A stretch of DNA of 64,000 nt from assembly GCA_005239175.1 (NCBI GenBank), contig SOPS01000001.1, forward strand, positions 806,001 to 870,000, in the 5' to 3' direction. The stretch is from a halophilic archaeon SHRA6 (GTDB lineage: Archaea; Halobacteriota; Halobacteria; Halobacteriales; Haloferacaceae). Each line of letters opens with the position of its first letter. The first letter of the stretch is position 1. This document shows, in pieces, positions 1 to 7,299 of the stretch. The notes below the pieces were generated by a model. The model had not been told where the DNA came from, did not search any database, and saw only the letters and a list, made by a program, of their open reading frames with translations. The translations under genes and the position numbers were made by a program.

Positions 1-261
1 TTTCTCCACTCTCTGCCGTTGTCGAATACTACCTGCGCAGACTGGATTTGGGCCAGCGATCGGTGCAGACATCGTGTCTCGACCTCCACTCGGACCTCGC
101 GATACCGGCACTGACCGGTCGGTGAAGGAGCGACCGACGGAGAGCGATCATCACCGGATTGATTAGAATCCAAGTCGGAAACCCCACGGGTACCATGGAG
201 TGTTGTTAGTTCTGTGCTGGCTGGCGTCTCCTCGTCGTTCGTGATACCCACGAGAATGGGG
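1..261. other. Left-edge stretch with a possible gene tail
   Basis: No recognisable gene. Bases 3-125 on the plus strand are an open frame running in from the left edge and ending in TGA. Its translation (ending in HSDLAIPALTGR) looks protein-like but matches no family I know, so it could be the C-terminus of an unseen gene. The rest is the spacer downstream of the minus-strand lipoprotein gene. Confidence 0.25.
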
Positions 262-759
262 CTATACATAGTTGGCCGTACCCTTCACTACGTAGTAGTC
301 GATCTGGAATTCCTGCTCGCCAAAGGTTACAGCCCACTGCCACGTCTCGTTAGTAGCGAGGCGCTCGTGGCCGGTCTCTTCGCTTGCCGAGTCCAGCAGT
401 TCGTCCTCGGCCTCGTTGCTATCGTGGAGGGTCACCTCGACGACAACGTTCTGGAACGGGCGGTCCCCAGCGTTCGTCGCGTCGCCCGCCACGACGAGCC
501 CTTTCTCGCCCGCCCGCTGGAACGTGAACCCGTCGATGACGAGTTCATCGGACTCCTGTGGTGTGACTGTTCCGTTCGGATCTTCGTAGGGGCCGGGGTT
601 CTCTGGAGCATTGCGTACCAGCGTTACCGAGACGTCCGCGTCGTCATCGTTGGCTACGTCAGTCGTCTCGTCTGTGGCCCTCTGGGGTGCGTTACAGCCT
701 GCGAGGCTGGCAGTTGTCGCTCCAATCCCGATCGTCTGAACGAATTGTCTTCGTTTCAT
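262..759 (-). CDS. Tat-exported lipoprotein, FxLYD-like
   Basis: A 165-residue protein that starts with a short twin-arginine signal (KRRQF) and a lipobox LAGC at about residues 19-22. It is therefore probably exported folded and lipid-anchored on the outer face of the membrane. After an acidic linker there is one small beta domain of about 90 residues (from ESDELVIDGF to QIDYYVV). Its pattern (extended strand, GDATNAGDRPFQNVVVEVTL, then a charged C-terminal strand) is that of the FxLYD / DUF3426-like immunoglobulin folds common in haloarchaeal lipoproteins. The function is unknown. The gene stands alone on the minus strand, upstream of a broken PrsW paralogue. The export call is secure and the domain call is moderate. 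Confidence 0.8.
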   Translation of the reverse strand: MKRRQFVQTIGIGATTASLAGCNAPQRATDETTDVANDDDADVSVTLVRNAPENPGPYEDPNGTVTPQESDELVIDGFTFQRAGEKGLVVAGDATNAGDRPFQNVVVEVTLHDSNEAEDELLDSASEETGHERLATNETWQWAVTFGEQEFQIDYYVVKGTANYV

Positions 760-863
760 TATATTTTACTGATACTGGCTGCGTACTGAGCGCGGTGCTC
801 CCCGGACGGAAAGTGACTGATGAGCAACCGTCGGAACGGCCCGTTACGCAGTCTTGACATCGA

Positions 864-1442
864 TCACTGGATCTTTGCTTTCGGGAGTCTCGTTCGAATG
901 TGCCGCCTAGTAGGCGTTTTTATACCGCTGGTTTGTCCGTAGAGAAGGTAGCCAAAACCCCCAACAGATAGTAACACAAAAATGAAAAAAGCGGGCAGTT
1001 GGGGGAAGCCCGTCACAGCTTGAATGGGCCCACTTCTGATTCCGACTGTAGCGTTGTATGTCGCGTGGATTATCGCAGCGATGATGAGTCCGTTGACGAT
1101 GATCGGATCGCGGTTCCCTGGGTTGAATTTTGCTAACCCGAGGTAGTAGCCCACAAACGACGAATAGATGACATGCCCGGACCCGGCTAACGCGCGGGTC
1201 GCAGTGAGATCACCGCCGATACCGATCGAGGGCACCCTCAGAAGACTGGCACCACCGACGGCGAGGAAGAGTAATAGTGCAAGCAGGACCACGAGAAGCT
1301 GGCCGGTACGAACCGCCACTCGATAGACCGCGACCGAGGCGCTATTGAGGAGAGACCGCCGTTCCCACGATGAGACCCCATAGAAATCCCGCTCGTCGTC
1401 CGCAGCTTCGACAGGACCCGTATCGTCGTCTATGTCTTGCAT
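864..1442 (-). CDS. Internally deleted PrsW-family membrane protein
   Basis: A 192-residue membrane protein with clear similarity to the complete PrsW-type protein at 42236-43258. Residues 18-65 match the start of that protein (WERRSLL against WEERTSL). Residues from about 80 match its last 130 residues (ALAGSGHVIYSSFVGYYLG, FNPGNRDPII, IHATYNATVGI). About 145 residues in between are missing without loss of frame. The missing part contains the EExxK and FxxxE motifs of PrsW proteases; only the two histidine-containing helices remain. By family knowledge the product should lack protease activity. It may be a decaying copy or a non-catalytic membrane partner. It lies in the CGATCG-poor left segment, close to IS scars. 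Confidence 0.75.
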   Translation of the reverse strand: MQDIDDDTGPVEAADDERDFYGVSSWERRSLLNSASVAVYRVAVRTGQLLVVLLALLLFLAVGGASLLRVPSIGIGGDLTATRALAGSGHVIYSSFVGYYLGLAKFNPGNRDPIIVNGLIIAAIIHATYNATVGIRSGPIQAVTGFPQLPAFFIFVLLSVGGFGYLLYGQTSGIKTPTRRHIRTRLPKAKIQ

Positions 1443-1963
1443 GCTGTTTCTGTCAGGGGGAAGTTCGCCCCTCCAGCATAGCCCGGAGCGAACGTATCAA
1501 TCGACGCTTGATTGCCCGGTAGCTGGGTCTACTCTCTGGATGTACGTTAAACAACAGTGTCTCTCAGTTAATCATTGTGAGGCCTAGAGTGACAGGATGA
1601 GGTCGTCGTGGCGAACTCATCCTCTGTATTCAGCAGTCGATACCTATCAGTCTCAGAGGATTTCAACAGAGCCATCGTTCACAATCTGGAGAGAAGCCTC
1701 GCCATTGCATACGAAGGGGGCGAATGTCTGTGATTCCGAGAGAAACGGACTGCTGAATATAGAGTGTGTATGCAGCAGAGCAGAATACTGGTAAAGGGAA
1801 CTGTAGCTAATAGACTGGATCATCTCTGCGCGAAGAACACACCAGTTTCGTCACATACGACCTCGACCTGCTCGACGGCACAACAGGCCGAAAGGAAACG
1901 AAACACTGCAAATAGCCGAATATCACGCTGCCGGAGGCGGATAGACAGCCCAACGTGGAGTGG
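1443..1963. other. Non-coding spacer with insertion-sequence scars
   Basis: I see no convincing gene in this 521-bp stretch. It holds a solo IS end (1622-1673) and an inverted copy of its outer 17 bases at 1748-1764. Together these bound a 143-bp MITE-like unit between the converging lipoprotein and PrsW-like genes. Confidence 0.5.
1622..1764. mobile_element. MITE-like remnant with 17-bp inverted ends
   Basis: The left end CTCTGTATTCAGCAGTC (1622-1638) is repeated inverted at 1748-1764 with one mismatch. Inside the left end, at 1657-1673, is GGATTTCAACAGAGCC. Read on the minus strand this gives GGCTCTGTTGAAATCC, which resembles the terminal repeat of IS6-family elements in haloarchaea (from memory). 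No transposase is encoded, so this is a non-autonomous unit or a scar. Confidence 0.45.
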
Positions 1964-3880
1964 TCAGTTCACCTGTCCCGACAGCTCTGCCCCCGCTTTG
2001 AACTTCACCTCGTTCGACGCGCTGTCGGCGTTCACTAGGTGAAGCACCGGTGCGTCAAGCGCGAGATGCGTGATGATGGGCTCACCATCTCCCTCCTGCG
2101 TCTCGCCCGAGGTTCTCGACTTGTGCTGGTCGTACCCCTTCTTGCCGCCCGCCGTGAGGACGCCTGCTTCGACCAACCCACCAACGGTTCCCGCGTCGAG
2201 TCGTGCACCTCGTAAAGCGCGCTCACCAGAGGCCTCCCGCTCCACAACGGCCATGAGTTCATTCACATCGTTGTCATTCGTATAATCGAAGCAGCACTCG
2301 ATACCGACGACCAGTGCAGAATCAACCAGCGTCAGCATCGTCAACGATGTCTCGTACAGCGCTGCGTCGTCGACGACCCATCCGCCCGAGTAGAGGAGTT
2401 GTCCATCACTTTCTCCACGACCCACGTAGAACAGGGCCGGGAACGGGTGTGGGCATCCCGGTGGCTGGACCTGCACCTGTGCGACGATAGTATCCTGAAT
2501 CCGCCCCTGCCGGTCCATCGCACGGGAGAGATCTCCACCGAGGGTCCCATACCCCTGCAGGTTCTCGGGTTCGTACGCCTCACCCTCAGCAGGACAGACC
2601 AGTATCGACGCACCACCCTCTGCCGTCGGACCTGGACTCGTCACGACGAGCGTCCCGTCGGTCGCTCGAACCGCTTCGAGCGACCCAGCACTCCCGACTG
2701 GCTCCGTGACCTCCGCCACAAAGTGCGGTGAACTCCCACAGACCTTTCCCGGAGAGATGTCTGGGTCGCCATCGTCGCAATCGCCACCGCCGTCGGCAGC
2801 CGCATTGATATTTCCGCCCCACCCGTGGTCAGTCCCTTGTCCTTCACCCGTGAGGTAATCCATAATTCGCTTCGGTGTCACTCCTTCCCTGATGCTCCCG
2901 TTTCCACCGGGCACCTCCGCATCGGGCAGACACACCGTACATCGCTCAGCAACGACCGCCTCCCCGTCGAGATACCGATACAACTCGGCCTGTTCGCCCA
3001 CACTGTACGAATCCGCCGGATCGAAGGTAGCTGGCGGCAGGAAATAATCCCCGAGCAGGAGGTCGTTGTCATCGTCACCACCGAGACCGAACGCGACCCA
3101 CTCCTCGTTCTCCACGTGGGCTCTCGCTCGCAAGAGGTCGGCTTCCCTGTCAGCGACGTTCGCCAGTGCCGCAACACAAACCTCGTCCGTACAGCGCTCC
3201 AACTCGGCTCGAAGCGCCGCGAGCGCCGCGCCCACGTCGTCCAGCGTCTCCGAAGCCTCCTCGTCGAGTTCGGGATTCCGACCCGTCCGGGCACTCCGCT
3301 TCGAGATGGACCGCCACGCCGCCGCAGTCGCCTCCTCCAGTCGAGTATCCAAGCGTAACACGACCTGGTACGTCTCGTCATCCTTCTCGAGTTCGTCGTC
3401 GACGATGTCCGGCGGGCGAACGCCACTCCGATTGCTCCGCGTGTTGTTGTAATTCGCTCGTGCCCCGTCCGTACCGTCGTCCACGCCATCCCCATCGCTA
3501 TCCGGGTCAGTGTCGGACGCCCGAATACCCGACCTGTTACTCCGCGTGTTGTTGTAATTCGCGGCAACAAGAGATGTCGCAGTAGCCCATCCCTCCAACT
3601 CCACCTCCCCGGAGACTCCGCCTGCTCCCCCAGAGATCGTTGGCGTCAACCGGAACACCCGGGGCTCACCAATCGAAACACGACCGCCACCCCCACCGCT
3701 ACCCGCGAACACAGCCGCAGGCGATGCCCCAGTGTTCGTCACCGCCGAAGCCATCCGGTCTAGACAGCCACTCAGTCCACCGAAAACGACGATGCCACCT
3801 GCGGCAAGCACGCTCCGGCGGCTAATCGCTGTATCACCCGAGCTGTCAGCCCTGCTGCCCTGCCGCTGTGTGTTTATCAT
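1964..3880 (-). CDS. Large Tat lipoprotein with Ca- and MopE-like metal-binding motifs (copy A)
   Basis: A 638-residue secreted protein of unknown function, paralogous to the protein at 16787-18622. I start it at ATG 3880, because the Tat signal (SRRSVLAAGGIVVFGG) and lipobox LSGC follow from there; an upstream ATG at 3982 would put 34 extra residues in front of the signal. Recognisable pieces in order: a Gly-rich linker, two copies of NYNNTRSNRSG around a calcium-loop-like DSDGDGVDDGTDG, a helical segment with a CTDEVC pair, YRYLDGEAVVAER, a MopE-type metal-binding motif DCDDGDPDISPG, PPGCPHPFPALFYVGRG, and a C-terminus LDAPVLHL plus ASNEVKFKAGAEL shared with the paralogue. There is no C-terminal membrane anchor. 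I see no CGATCG site in this gene, unlike copy B, which suggests transfer. Confidence 0.8.
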   Translation of the reverse strand: MINTQRQGSRADSSGDTAISRRSVLAAGGIVVFGGLSGCLDRMASAVTNTGASPAAVFAGSGGGGGRVSIGEPRVFRLTPTISGGAGGVSGEVELEGWATATSLVAANYNNTRSNRSGIRASDTDPDSDGDGVDDGTDGARANYNNTRSNRSGVRPPDIVDDELEKDDETYQVVLRLDTRLEEATAAAWRSISKRSARTGRNPELDEEASETLDDVGAALAALRAELERCTDEVCVAALANVADREADLLRARAHVENEEWVAFGLGGDDDNDLLLGDYFLPPATFDPADSYSVGEQAELYRYLDGEAVVAERCTVCLPDAEVPGGNGSIREGVTPKRIMDYLTGEGQGTDHGWGGNINAAADGGGDCDDGDPDISPGKVCGSSPHFVAEVTEPVGSAGSLEAVRATDGTLVVTSPGPTAEGGASILVCPAEGEAYEPENLQGYGTLGGDLSRAMDRQGRIQDTIVAQVQVQPPGCPHPFPALFYVGRGESDGQLLYSGGWVVDDAALYETSLTMLTLVDSALVVGIECCFDYTNDNDVNELMAVVEREASGERALRGARLDAGTVGGLVEAGVLTAGGKKGYDQHKSRTSGETQEGDGEPIITHLALDAPVLHLVNADSASNEVKFKAGAELSGQVN

Positions 3881-4231
3881 TAGGTAGAGGACGCTATACG
3901 TTAGGATAACCTTTCTTATGAGTAACACGTAGTCAGCTCCCCCAGCTCCGAATGGATGGGTGGCTACGTCGGCCTCTGGCATCGAGTTGAAAACAGATGC
4001 CTGACTCGCGCCCTGTATTCAGCAAGACTGCTGAAATCTATCACCGATTGAGGGTTTCAACAAGGCCCCCAGAACTAAATATTGACTTACTCCTCCCTTG
4101 GAAGTTGGGTAGTCTCAGTACTGCAGACCAATCTGCAGCTTCATCCTCTGGCGGTTGACCGGTACACTGTTTCCACATTATTCCATCCTGTCGATTATAA
4201 AAAGTAGTCCGCGCCTGGTGGTAGGATCGGC
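3881..4231. other. Non-coding spacer
   Basis: No gene seen in 351 bases. It contains the promoter region of the large lipoprotein (an AT-rich stretch around 3890-3920 on the minus strand) and a solo IS end at 4010-4067. Confidence 0.5.
4010..4067. mobile_element. Solo end of an IS6-like element
   Basis: GCCCTGTATTCAGCA at the left and GGGTTTCAACAAGGCC at the right match the layout of the scar at 1622-1673 (TGTATTCAGCA, an internal TATCA, then TTTCAACA-GCC). There is no transposase and no partner end nearby, so this is a footprint left by a lost or recombined element. Confidence 0.4.
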
Positions 4232-4477
4232 CTAAAAGTTGTCCTTGAGTCGAACCTCATCGTCGGTTACTGTATGTATGCGGTTATTCTCGAGGGGATA
4301 GTCGTCCTGGTCGGCCTCGCCCCAGCCGAGTTTCGAGCGGATCGTATCAGCGAGGCCCGGGTCCGCATCTACGTACGCGGTACCGGATCTGACCTCCGTG
4401 ATCATCCCGATCTTTTCCCCGTGAGAGTCAACTACTGCTTTGCCTTCGTCGTCATCAGTTACGTGGTCTCGCTCCAT
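4232..4477 (-). CDS. PRC-barrel-like small protein
   Basis: An 81-residue acidic protein. Residues 8-45 (GKAVVDSHGEKIGMITEVRSGTAYVD in type) have the strand-turn pattern of a PRC-barrel domain, as in many short haloarchaeal proteins. The C-terminal half is charged and ends in a second short strand (RIHTVTDDEVRLKDNF). PRC-barrel domains occur in RimM and in photosynthetic reaction centre H subunits and usually mediate protein or RNA contacts. The role of this one is unknown. It is monocistronic. Confidence 0.7.
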   Translation of the reverse strand: MERDHVTDDDEGKAVVDSHGEKIGMITEVRSGTAYVDADPGLADTIRSKLGWGEADQDDYPLENNRIHTVTDDEVRLKDNF

Positions 4478-4732
4478 TGCATTACAAGTTCATTACTCAT
4501 GTGAATATTGTTATAACGGTGATATCTGAAACGGGGGATTGGTAGACCCGCGTTACACTAGTCCAGGTATTCGTATATACCCGTCAACCAACAGATTCGG
4601 ACTGTCGGAGACATTTACGAACGATCGCTCTCTTGGGGTATACTGTGGGGGAGGCGAAGTAATGGTATCGTAGATGGATAGTCACACGAACGCCGGTCCC
4701 AATTCGATGCCATCGCAACGTCTGTGGGGGGA
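4478..4732. other. Non-coding spacer
   Basis: This is the 255-bp gap between the PRC-barrel gene (which starts at 4477 and runs left) and the TraB-like gene (which ends at 4733). I find no small ORF with a good start, only AT-rich sequence at 4500-4530 that probably holds the PRC-barrel gene's promoter. Confidence 0.4.
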
Positions 4733-5557
4733 CTAGTGATCGCGGACGCCGTCGGACGAGGCCGCTTCACCCACCGAATTCAGCCGTTCGACTATCGAGT
4801 CAAGATGATCGATACCGACCACGGCGACTATGTCTCCTTGCTCGCGGAGCTGTAAGAGTCGAGCGGCCATCTCTTCTTCTCTGGCCACATCTTCGAGACG
4901 AGAGGCCTGAGAGCGACTCGCAGTTCGAAACGCCTTCATAAACGAGCGGGAACGACGAACCTGCTTGCGCTCGTCGCGTGCCTGGTCGTCAGGTGCGTCT
5001 GTCCAGTCGATATCGTGTATGGCCGGCGAGTCGACTTCCAGTCGGATCGAGGTGCGTGCGCCGACAGCCGCCGCAGCACGGCAGGTAACCGCGTGTTTCG
5101 ATATTCTGACGGAAGCCGAGATCACGTTTCGAACCGTCTGTAGTGATGGCCGTTCCCGAAGTAGGTTCCGTGCCAACCGTTGGAAGAAGCCGGCGGTCGG
5201 TCGGTCGATGCCGACAGTAGTGTCCGTGGTGGCGGCTTGAATCGCCGCACTCATCTCGCCGCCGAAGACGGGTGGGCATCGGTCGGTGCTCGCGTACTGC
5301 TCGAACAGCGGTATCGAAATCGGCGGCAGTTCCAACGCGAGCACTTCCGGGTTGAGTTCTGTGACTACCTTTCGAACGCGGTACGTACTGGCTGGATGGT
5401 CGTGGACGACGCCGACGAGTGTGAGTAGACCGTCATTACTCGACACCTGGCGTATGTACTCGCCAGTTATCCGTGGATCCGAGTCGATGTCGACAGCCGA
5501 TGAGGGGTCCATTAGGATGGTATTACCATCCCTTAGTATGTGTCTATTTAAATCCAT
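4733..5557 (-). CDS. TraB/PrgY-like domain protein
   Basis: A 274-residue protein with the outline of the TraB/GumN (ChaN-Tiki-related) fold. Near the N-terminus, LTLVGVVHDHPAS is followed by a helix and LNPEVLALELPP; the motif R-x-x-x-MAARLLQLREQGD leads into IVAVVGIDHLDSIVERL at the end. In this fold the GxxH near the N-terminus and the late IDHL histidine are the conserved positions. Typical archaeal TraB proteins carry C-terminal membrane helices, which this short form lacks, so it may be soluble. An in-frame ATG at 5512 (MDPSSAV) is an alternative start. The substrate is unknown. Confidence 0.65.
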   Translation of the reverse strand: MDLNRHILRDGNTILMDPSSAVDIDSDPRITGEYIRQVSSNDGLLTLVGVVHDHPASTYRVRKVVTELNPEVLALELPPISIPLFEQYASTDRCPPVFGGEMSAAIQAATTDTTVGIDRPTAGFFQRLARNLLRERPSLQTVRNVISASVRISKHAVTCRAAAAVGARTSIRLEVDSPAIHDIDWTDAPDDQARDERKQVRRSRSFMKAFRTASRSQASRLEDVAREEEMAARLLQLREQGDIVAVVGIDHLDSIVERLNSVGEAASSDGVRDH

Positions 5558-5831
5558 CCACAGGCCAGGCTGACGTACCTACGCCCGGTCAGTACGTAGA
5601 ACCGTTCCAACGACTAATTCACATTTTATTCGGGAAAATAACGCAGTCTCTGTGCTGACTCCACGCTCTAAGTCGGTCACGCCGCTTCTGACAACACCTG
5701 AACACAGCTCAGCGACCGTGCTGCAACGGGGTGCGGCTCTCTCTTCTCTGGGCAGGTAACTAACTGGCGAACTCTGGAGTATGGATCGATAACGCCACCT
5801 ATATGCTGTCGAACCCTATTGGTGACCAGTT

Positions 5832-6002
5832 ATGTTCAGTATGACAGCCGAACTCAGCGACGGTACCACAATCGGAGACGTACAGGAAGTCGTCGAAGGT
5901 TCAAACGGCGTGCACTTGAAAAAGGAGGTCGAAGGGGGAGACGTGAAACGAGTGGCGTACATCCCCTATCCCCAACTCGCCTACGTGTCACCTGACAATT
6001 AA
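5832..6002 (+). CDS. Small protein of unknown function (56 aa)
   Basis: A short frame running from ATG 5832 to TAA 6002, with a second ATG three codons in. The product (MFSMTAELSDGTTIGDVQE, then KKEVEGGDVKRVAYIPY) has regular hydrophobic spacing, acidic composition and codons typical of haloarchaea. This suggests a real folded mini-protein rather than chance. I do not recognise a family. It stands alone between the TraB-like gene and deoC. Confidence 0.5.
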   Translation: MFSMTAELSDGTTIGDVQEVVEGSNGVHLKKEVEGGDVKRVAYIPYPQLAYVSPDN

Positions 6003-6059
6003 CCACGAGTCAAACACAGTCACCTCACGAGCGAGAACCAATCCCTACTGCACGTATCC

Positions 6060-6124
6060 GTTGTATTCACCAGTCACCTCCAACAGTTATCAATTCAAAA
6101 GAATTTGAACAGAGCTGAATATCC
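6060..6124. mobile_element. Degenerate solo IS end
   Basis: GTTGTATTCACCAGT at the left and AATTTGAACAGAGCTGAATAT at the right follow the same plan as the scars at 1622 and 4010, with more mismatches. The scar lies just upstream of deoC, at the edge of the CGATCG-poor left segment. Confidence 0.3.
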
Positions 6125-6189
6125 TGCCCGGAGGACGATCTGTCTTACCGAAGGAAAACGGCTATGACGCTCCCCACAGAGGCTCTCGT

Positions 6190-6849
6190 ATGGATCGCGC
6201 GACGCTCGCGGGGAAGATCGACCACACCGTATTGGGACCGAAGACGACGATCGCCGACGTCGAATCCGTCCTCTCGGATGCGGAAACGTACGGCATGAAC
6301 GCCTGTATTCCGCCGTGTTACGTCGCTGAAGCGGCCGAGATGGCCCCGGATGTCACGATCGCAACCGTGATCGGATTTCCACACGGCCAAGACAGCATCG
6401 AGGCCAAACGCGAGGCCGCCGAACTCGCGTGGAAAGCAGGGGCGGACGAACTGGACATGGTGATCAACGTTGGCCGAGTCAAGGCCGGCGAAGACGACTT
6501 CGTGGAAACCGAGATCTGTGAACTCGTCGCGGCGGTCCCGATCCCGGTGAAAGTCATCATCGAGACGGCCTACCTCACCGACGAAGAGAAACACCGCGCC
6601 TGTGAGGCCGCCGTGAACGCGGATGCTGCGATGGTGAAGACCTCGACGGGCTTTGCAGATATCGAGGATCTCGACGTTGAGACGGCTGGTGCGACTGTCG
6701 AGGACGTTGCGCTCATGGCCGAGTATCTCCCGGTGAAAGCAAGCGGTGGGATCGGCGACTACGAGGCGGCGATGGCGATGATCGACGCCGGTGCCGAACG
6801 GATCGGCGCGTCCAGCGGCGTGACAATCCTCGAAGGGGCACCAGCATAA
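6190..6849 (+). CDS. deoC: Deoxyribose-phosphate aldolase
   Basis: A 219-residue class I aldolase, full length for archaeal DeoC. It reversibly cleaves 2-deoxy-D-ribose 5-phosphate into glyceraldehyde 3-phosphate and acetaldehyde in deoxynucleoside salvage. It shows the TIM-barrel landmarks of the family: KIDHTVLGP at the start, the GFPHGQ loop, ELDMVINVG, the Schiff-base lysine in MVKTSTGF, and the phosphate-binding VKASGGIGD and RIGASSG loops. The start ATG 6190 gives the usual N-terminus. The last codons and the stop (6826-6856) are duplicated in tandem immediately downstream. It is monocistronic in this window. Confidence 0.95.
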   Translation: MDRATLAGKIDHTVLGPKTTIADVESVLSDAETYGMNACIPPCYVAEAAEMAPDVTIATVIGFPHGQDSIEAKREAAELAWKAGADELDMVINVGRVKAGEDDFVETEICELVAAVPIPVKVIIETAYLTDEEKHRACEAAVNADAAMVKTSTGFADIEDLDVETAGATVEDVALMAEYLPVKASGGIGDYEAAMAMIDAGAERIGASSGVTILEGAPA

Positions 6850-6887
6850 CAACACGATCCTCGAAGGGGCACCAGCGTAACAACTCG
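6826..6887. repeat. Two-copy 31-bp repeat over the deoC stop codon
   Basis: Unit 1 (6826-6856) includes the last eight deoC codons and the stop. Unit 2 (6857-6887) repeats it with only a couple of changes, including a second in-phase GCG TAA. It looks like a recent tandem duplication of the gene's 3' end. Confidence 0.85.
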
Positions 6888-6994
6888 ATCGTCGTCTGGA
6901 CCGATTCTTGTCGACAGAGCGGTAGATCGACGGCTCATCGGCTCGCTCATCGATATCGCACAGTTTCTTAAGATACACCTGTATACCGGCAGGT

Positions 6995-7299
6995 ATGAAT
7001 CGTGACGACGAGGCCGAGACCGATACCCCACTCGCGCAGGTGCCCGTACCGATCGCCAACGAGGCGGACGGACTGGCGACGGCACAGGCAGTTGAACCGC
7101 ACCGCTCAGAGCAGGTCACGGCGCTGCACGTCGTCGGAGCACTCTTTGGTGCCAGCGTCGGGATCGCTGCGAGCGCGATCGCATCTAGACCCCGACCCAG
7201 CGGTCGCCTCAAGCGATCTCTCGCCGGGGCGTGGTCGATGCAGTCGCGCCCGAACGCACCAATTCCGAAATCCTCAGTTATGAAGCCAGGAGGAGCGGT
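6995..7299 (+). pseudogene. Possible decayed UspA-like gene
   Basis: From ATG 6995 the plus strand encodes a stretch that resembles the start of a universal stress domain (PLAQVPVPIANEADGLATA, then QVTALHVVG). After that it drifts into alanine- and proline-rich sequence with no domain, and the better-looking frame appears to shift. The next gene, the permease, carries two UspA domains, so a degenerate UspA copy here is plausible. Alternatively it may be a non-coding leader. The call rests on weak similarity only. Confidence 0.3.

Noticed and set aside
214-789. Plus-strand frame of 191 codons
   Set aside because: It is antisense to the lipoprotein gene at 262-759, which has a clear Tat signal and lipobox. 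The plus-strand product resembles nothing.
1597-2042. Two small plus-strand frames between the left lipoprotein and PrsW-like genes
   Set aside because: They read through the MITE-like scar and show no conserved sequence or plausible start context.
6145-7212. Long minus-strand frame opposite deoC
   Set aside because: It runs antisense through deoC with histidine/arginine-rich, family-free sequence, typical of a shadow of a high-GC gene.
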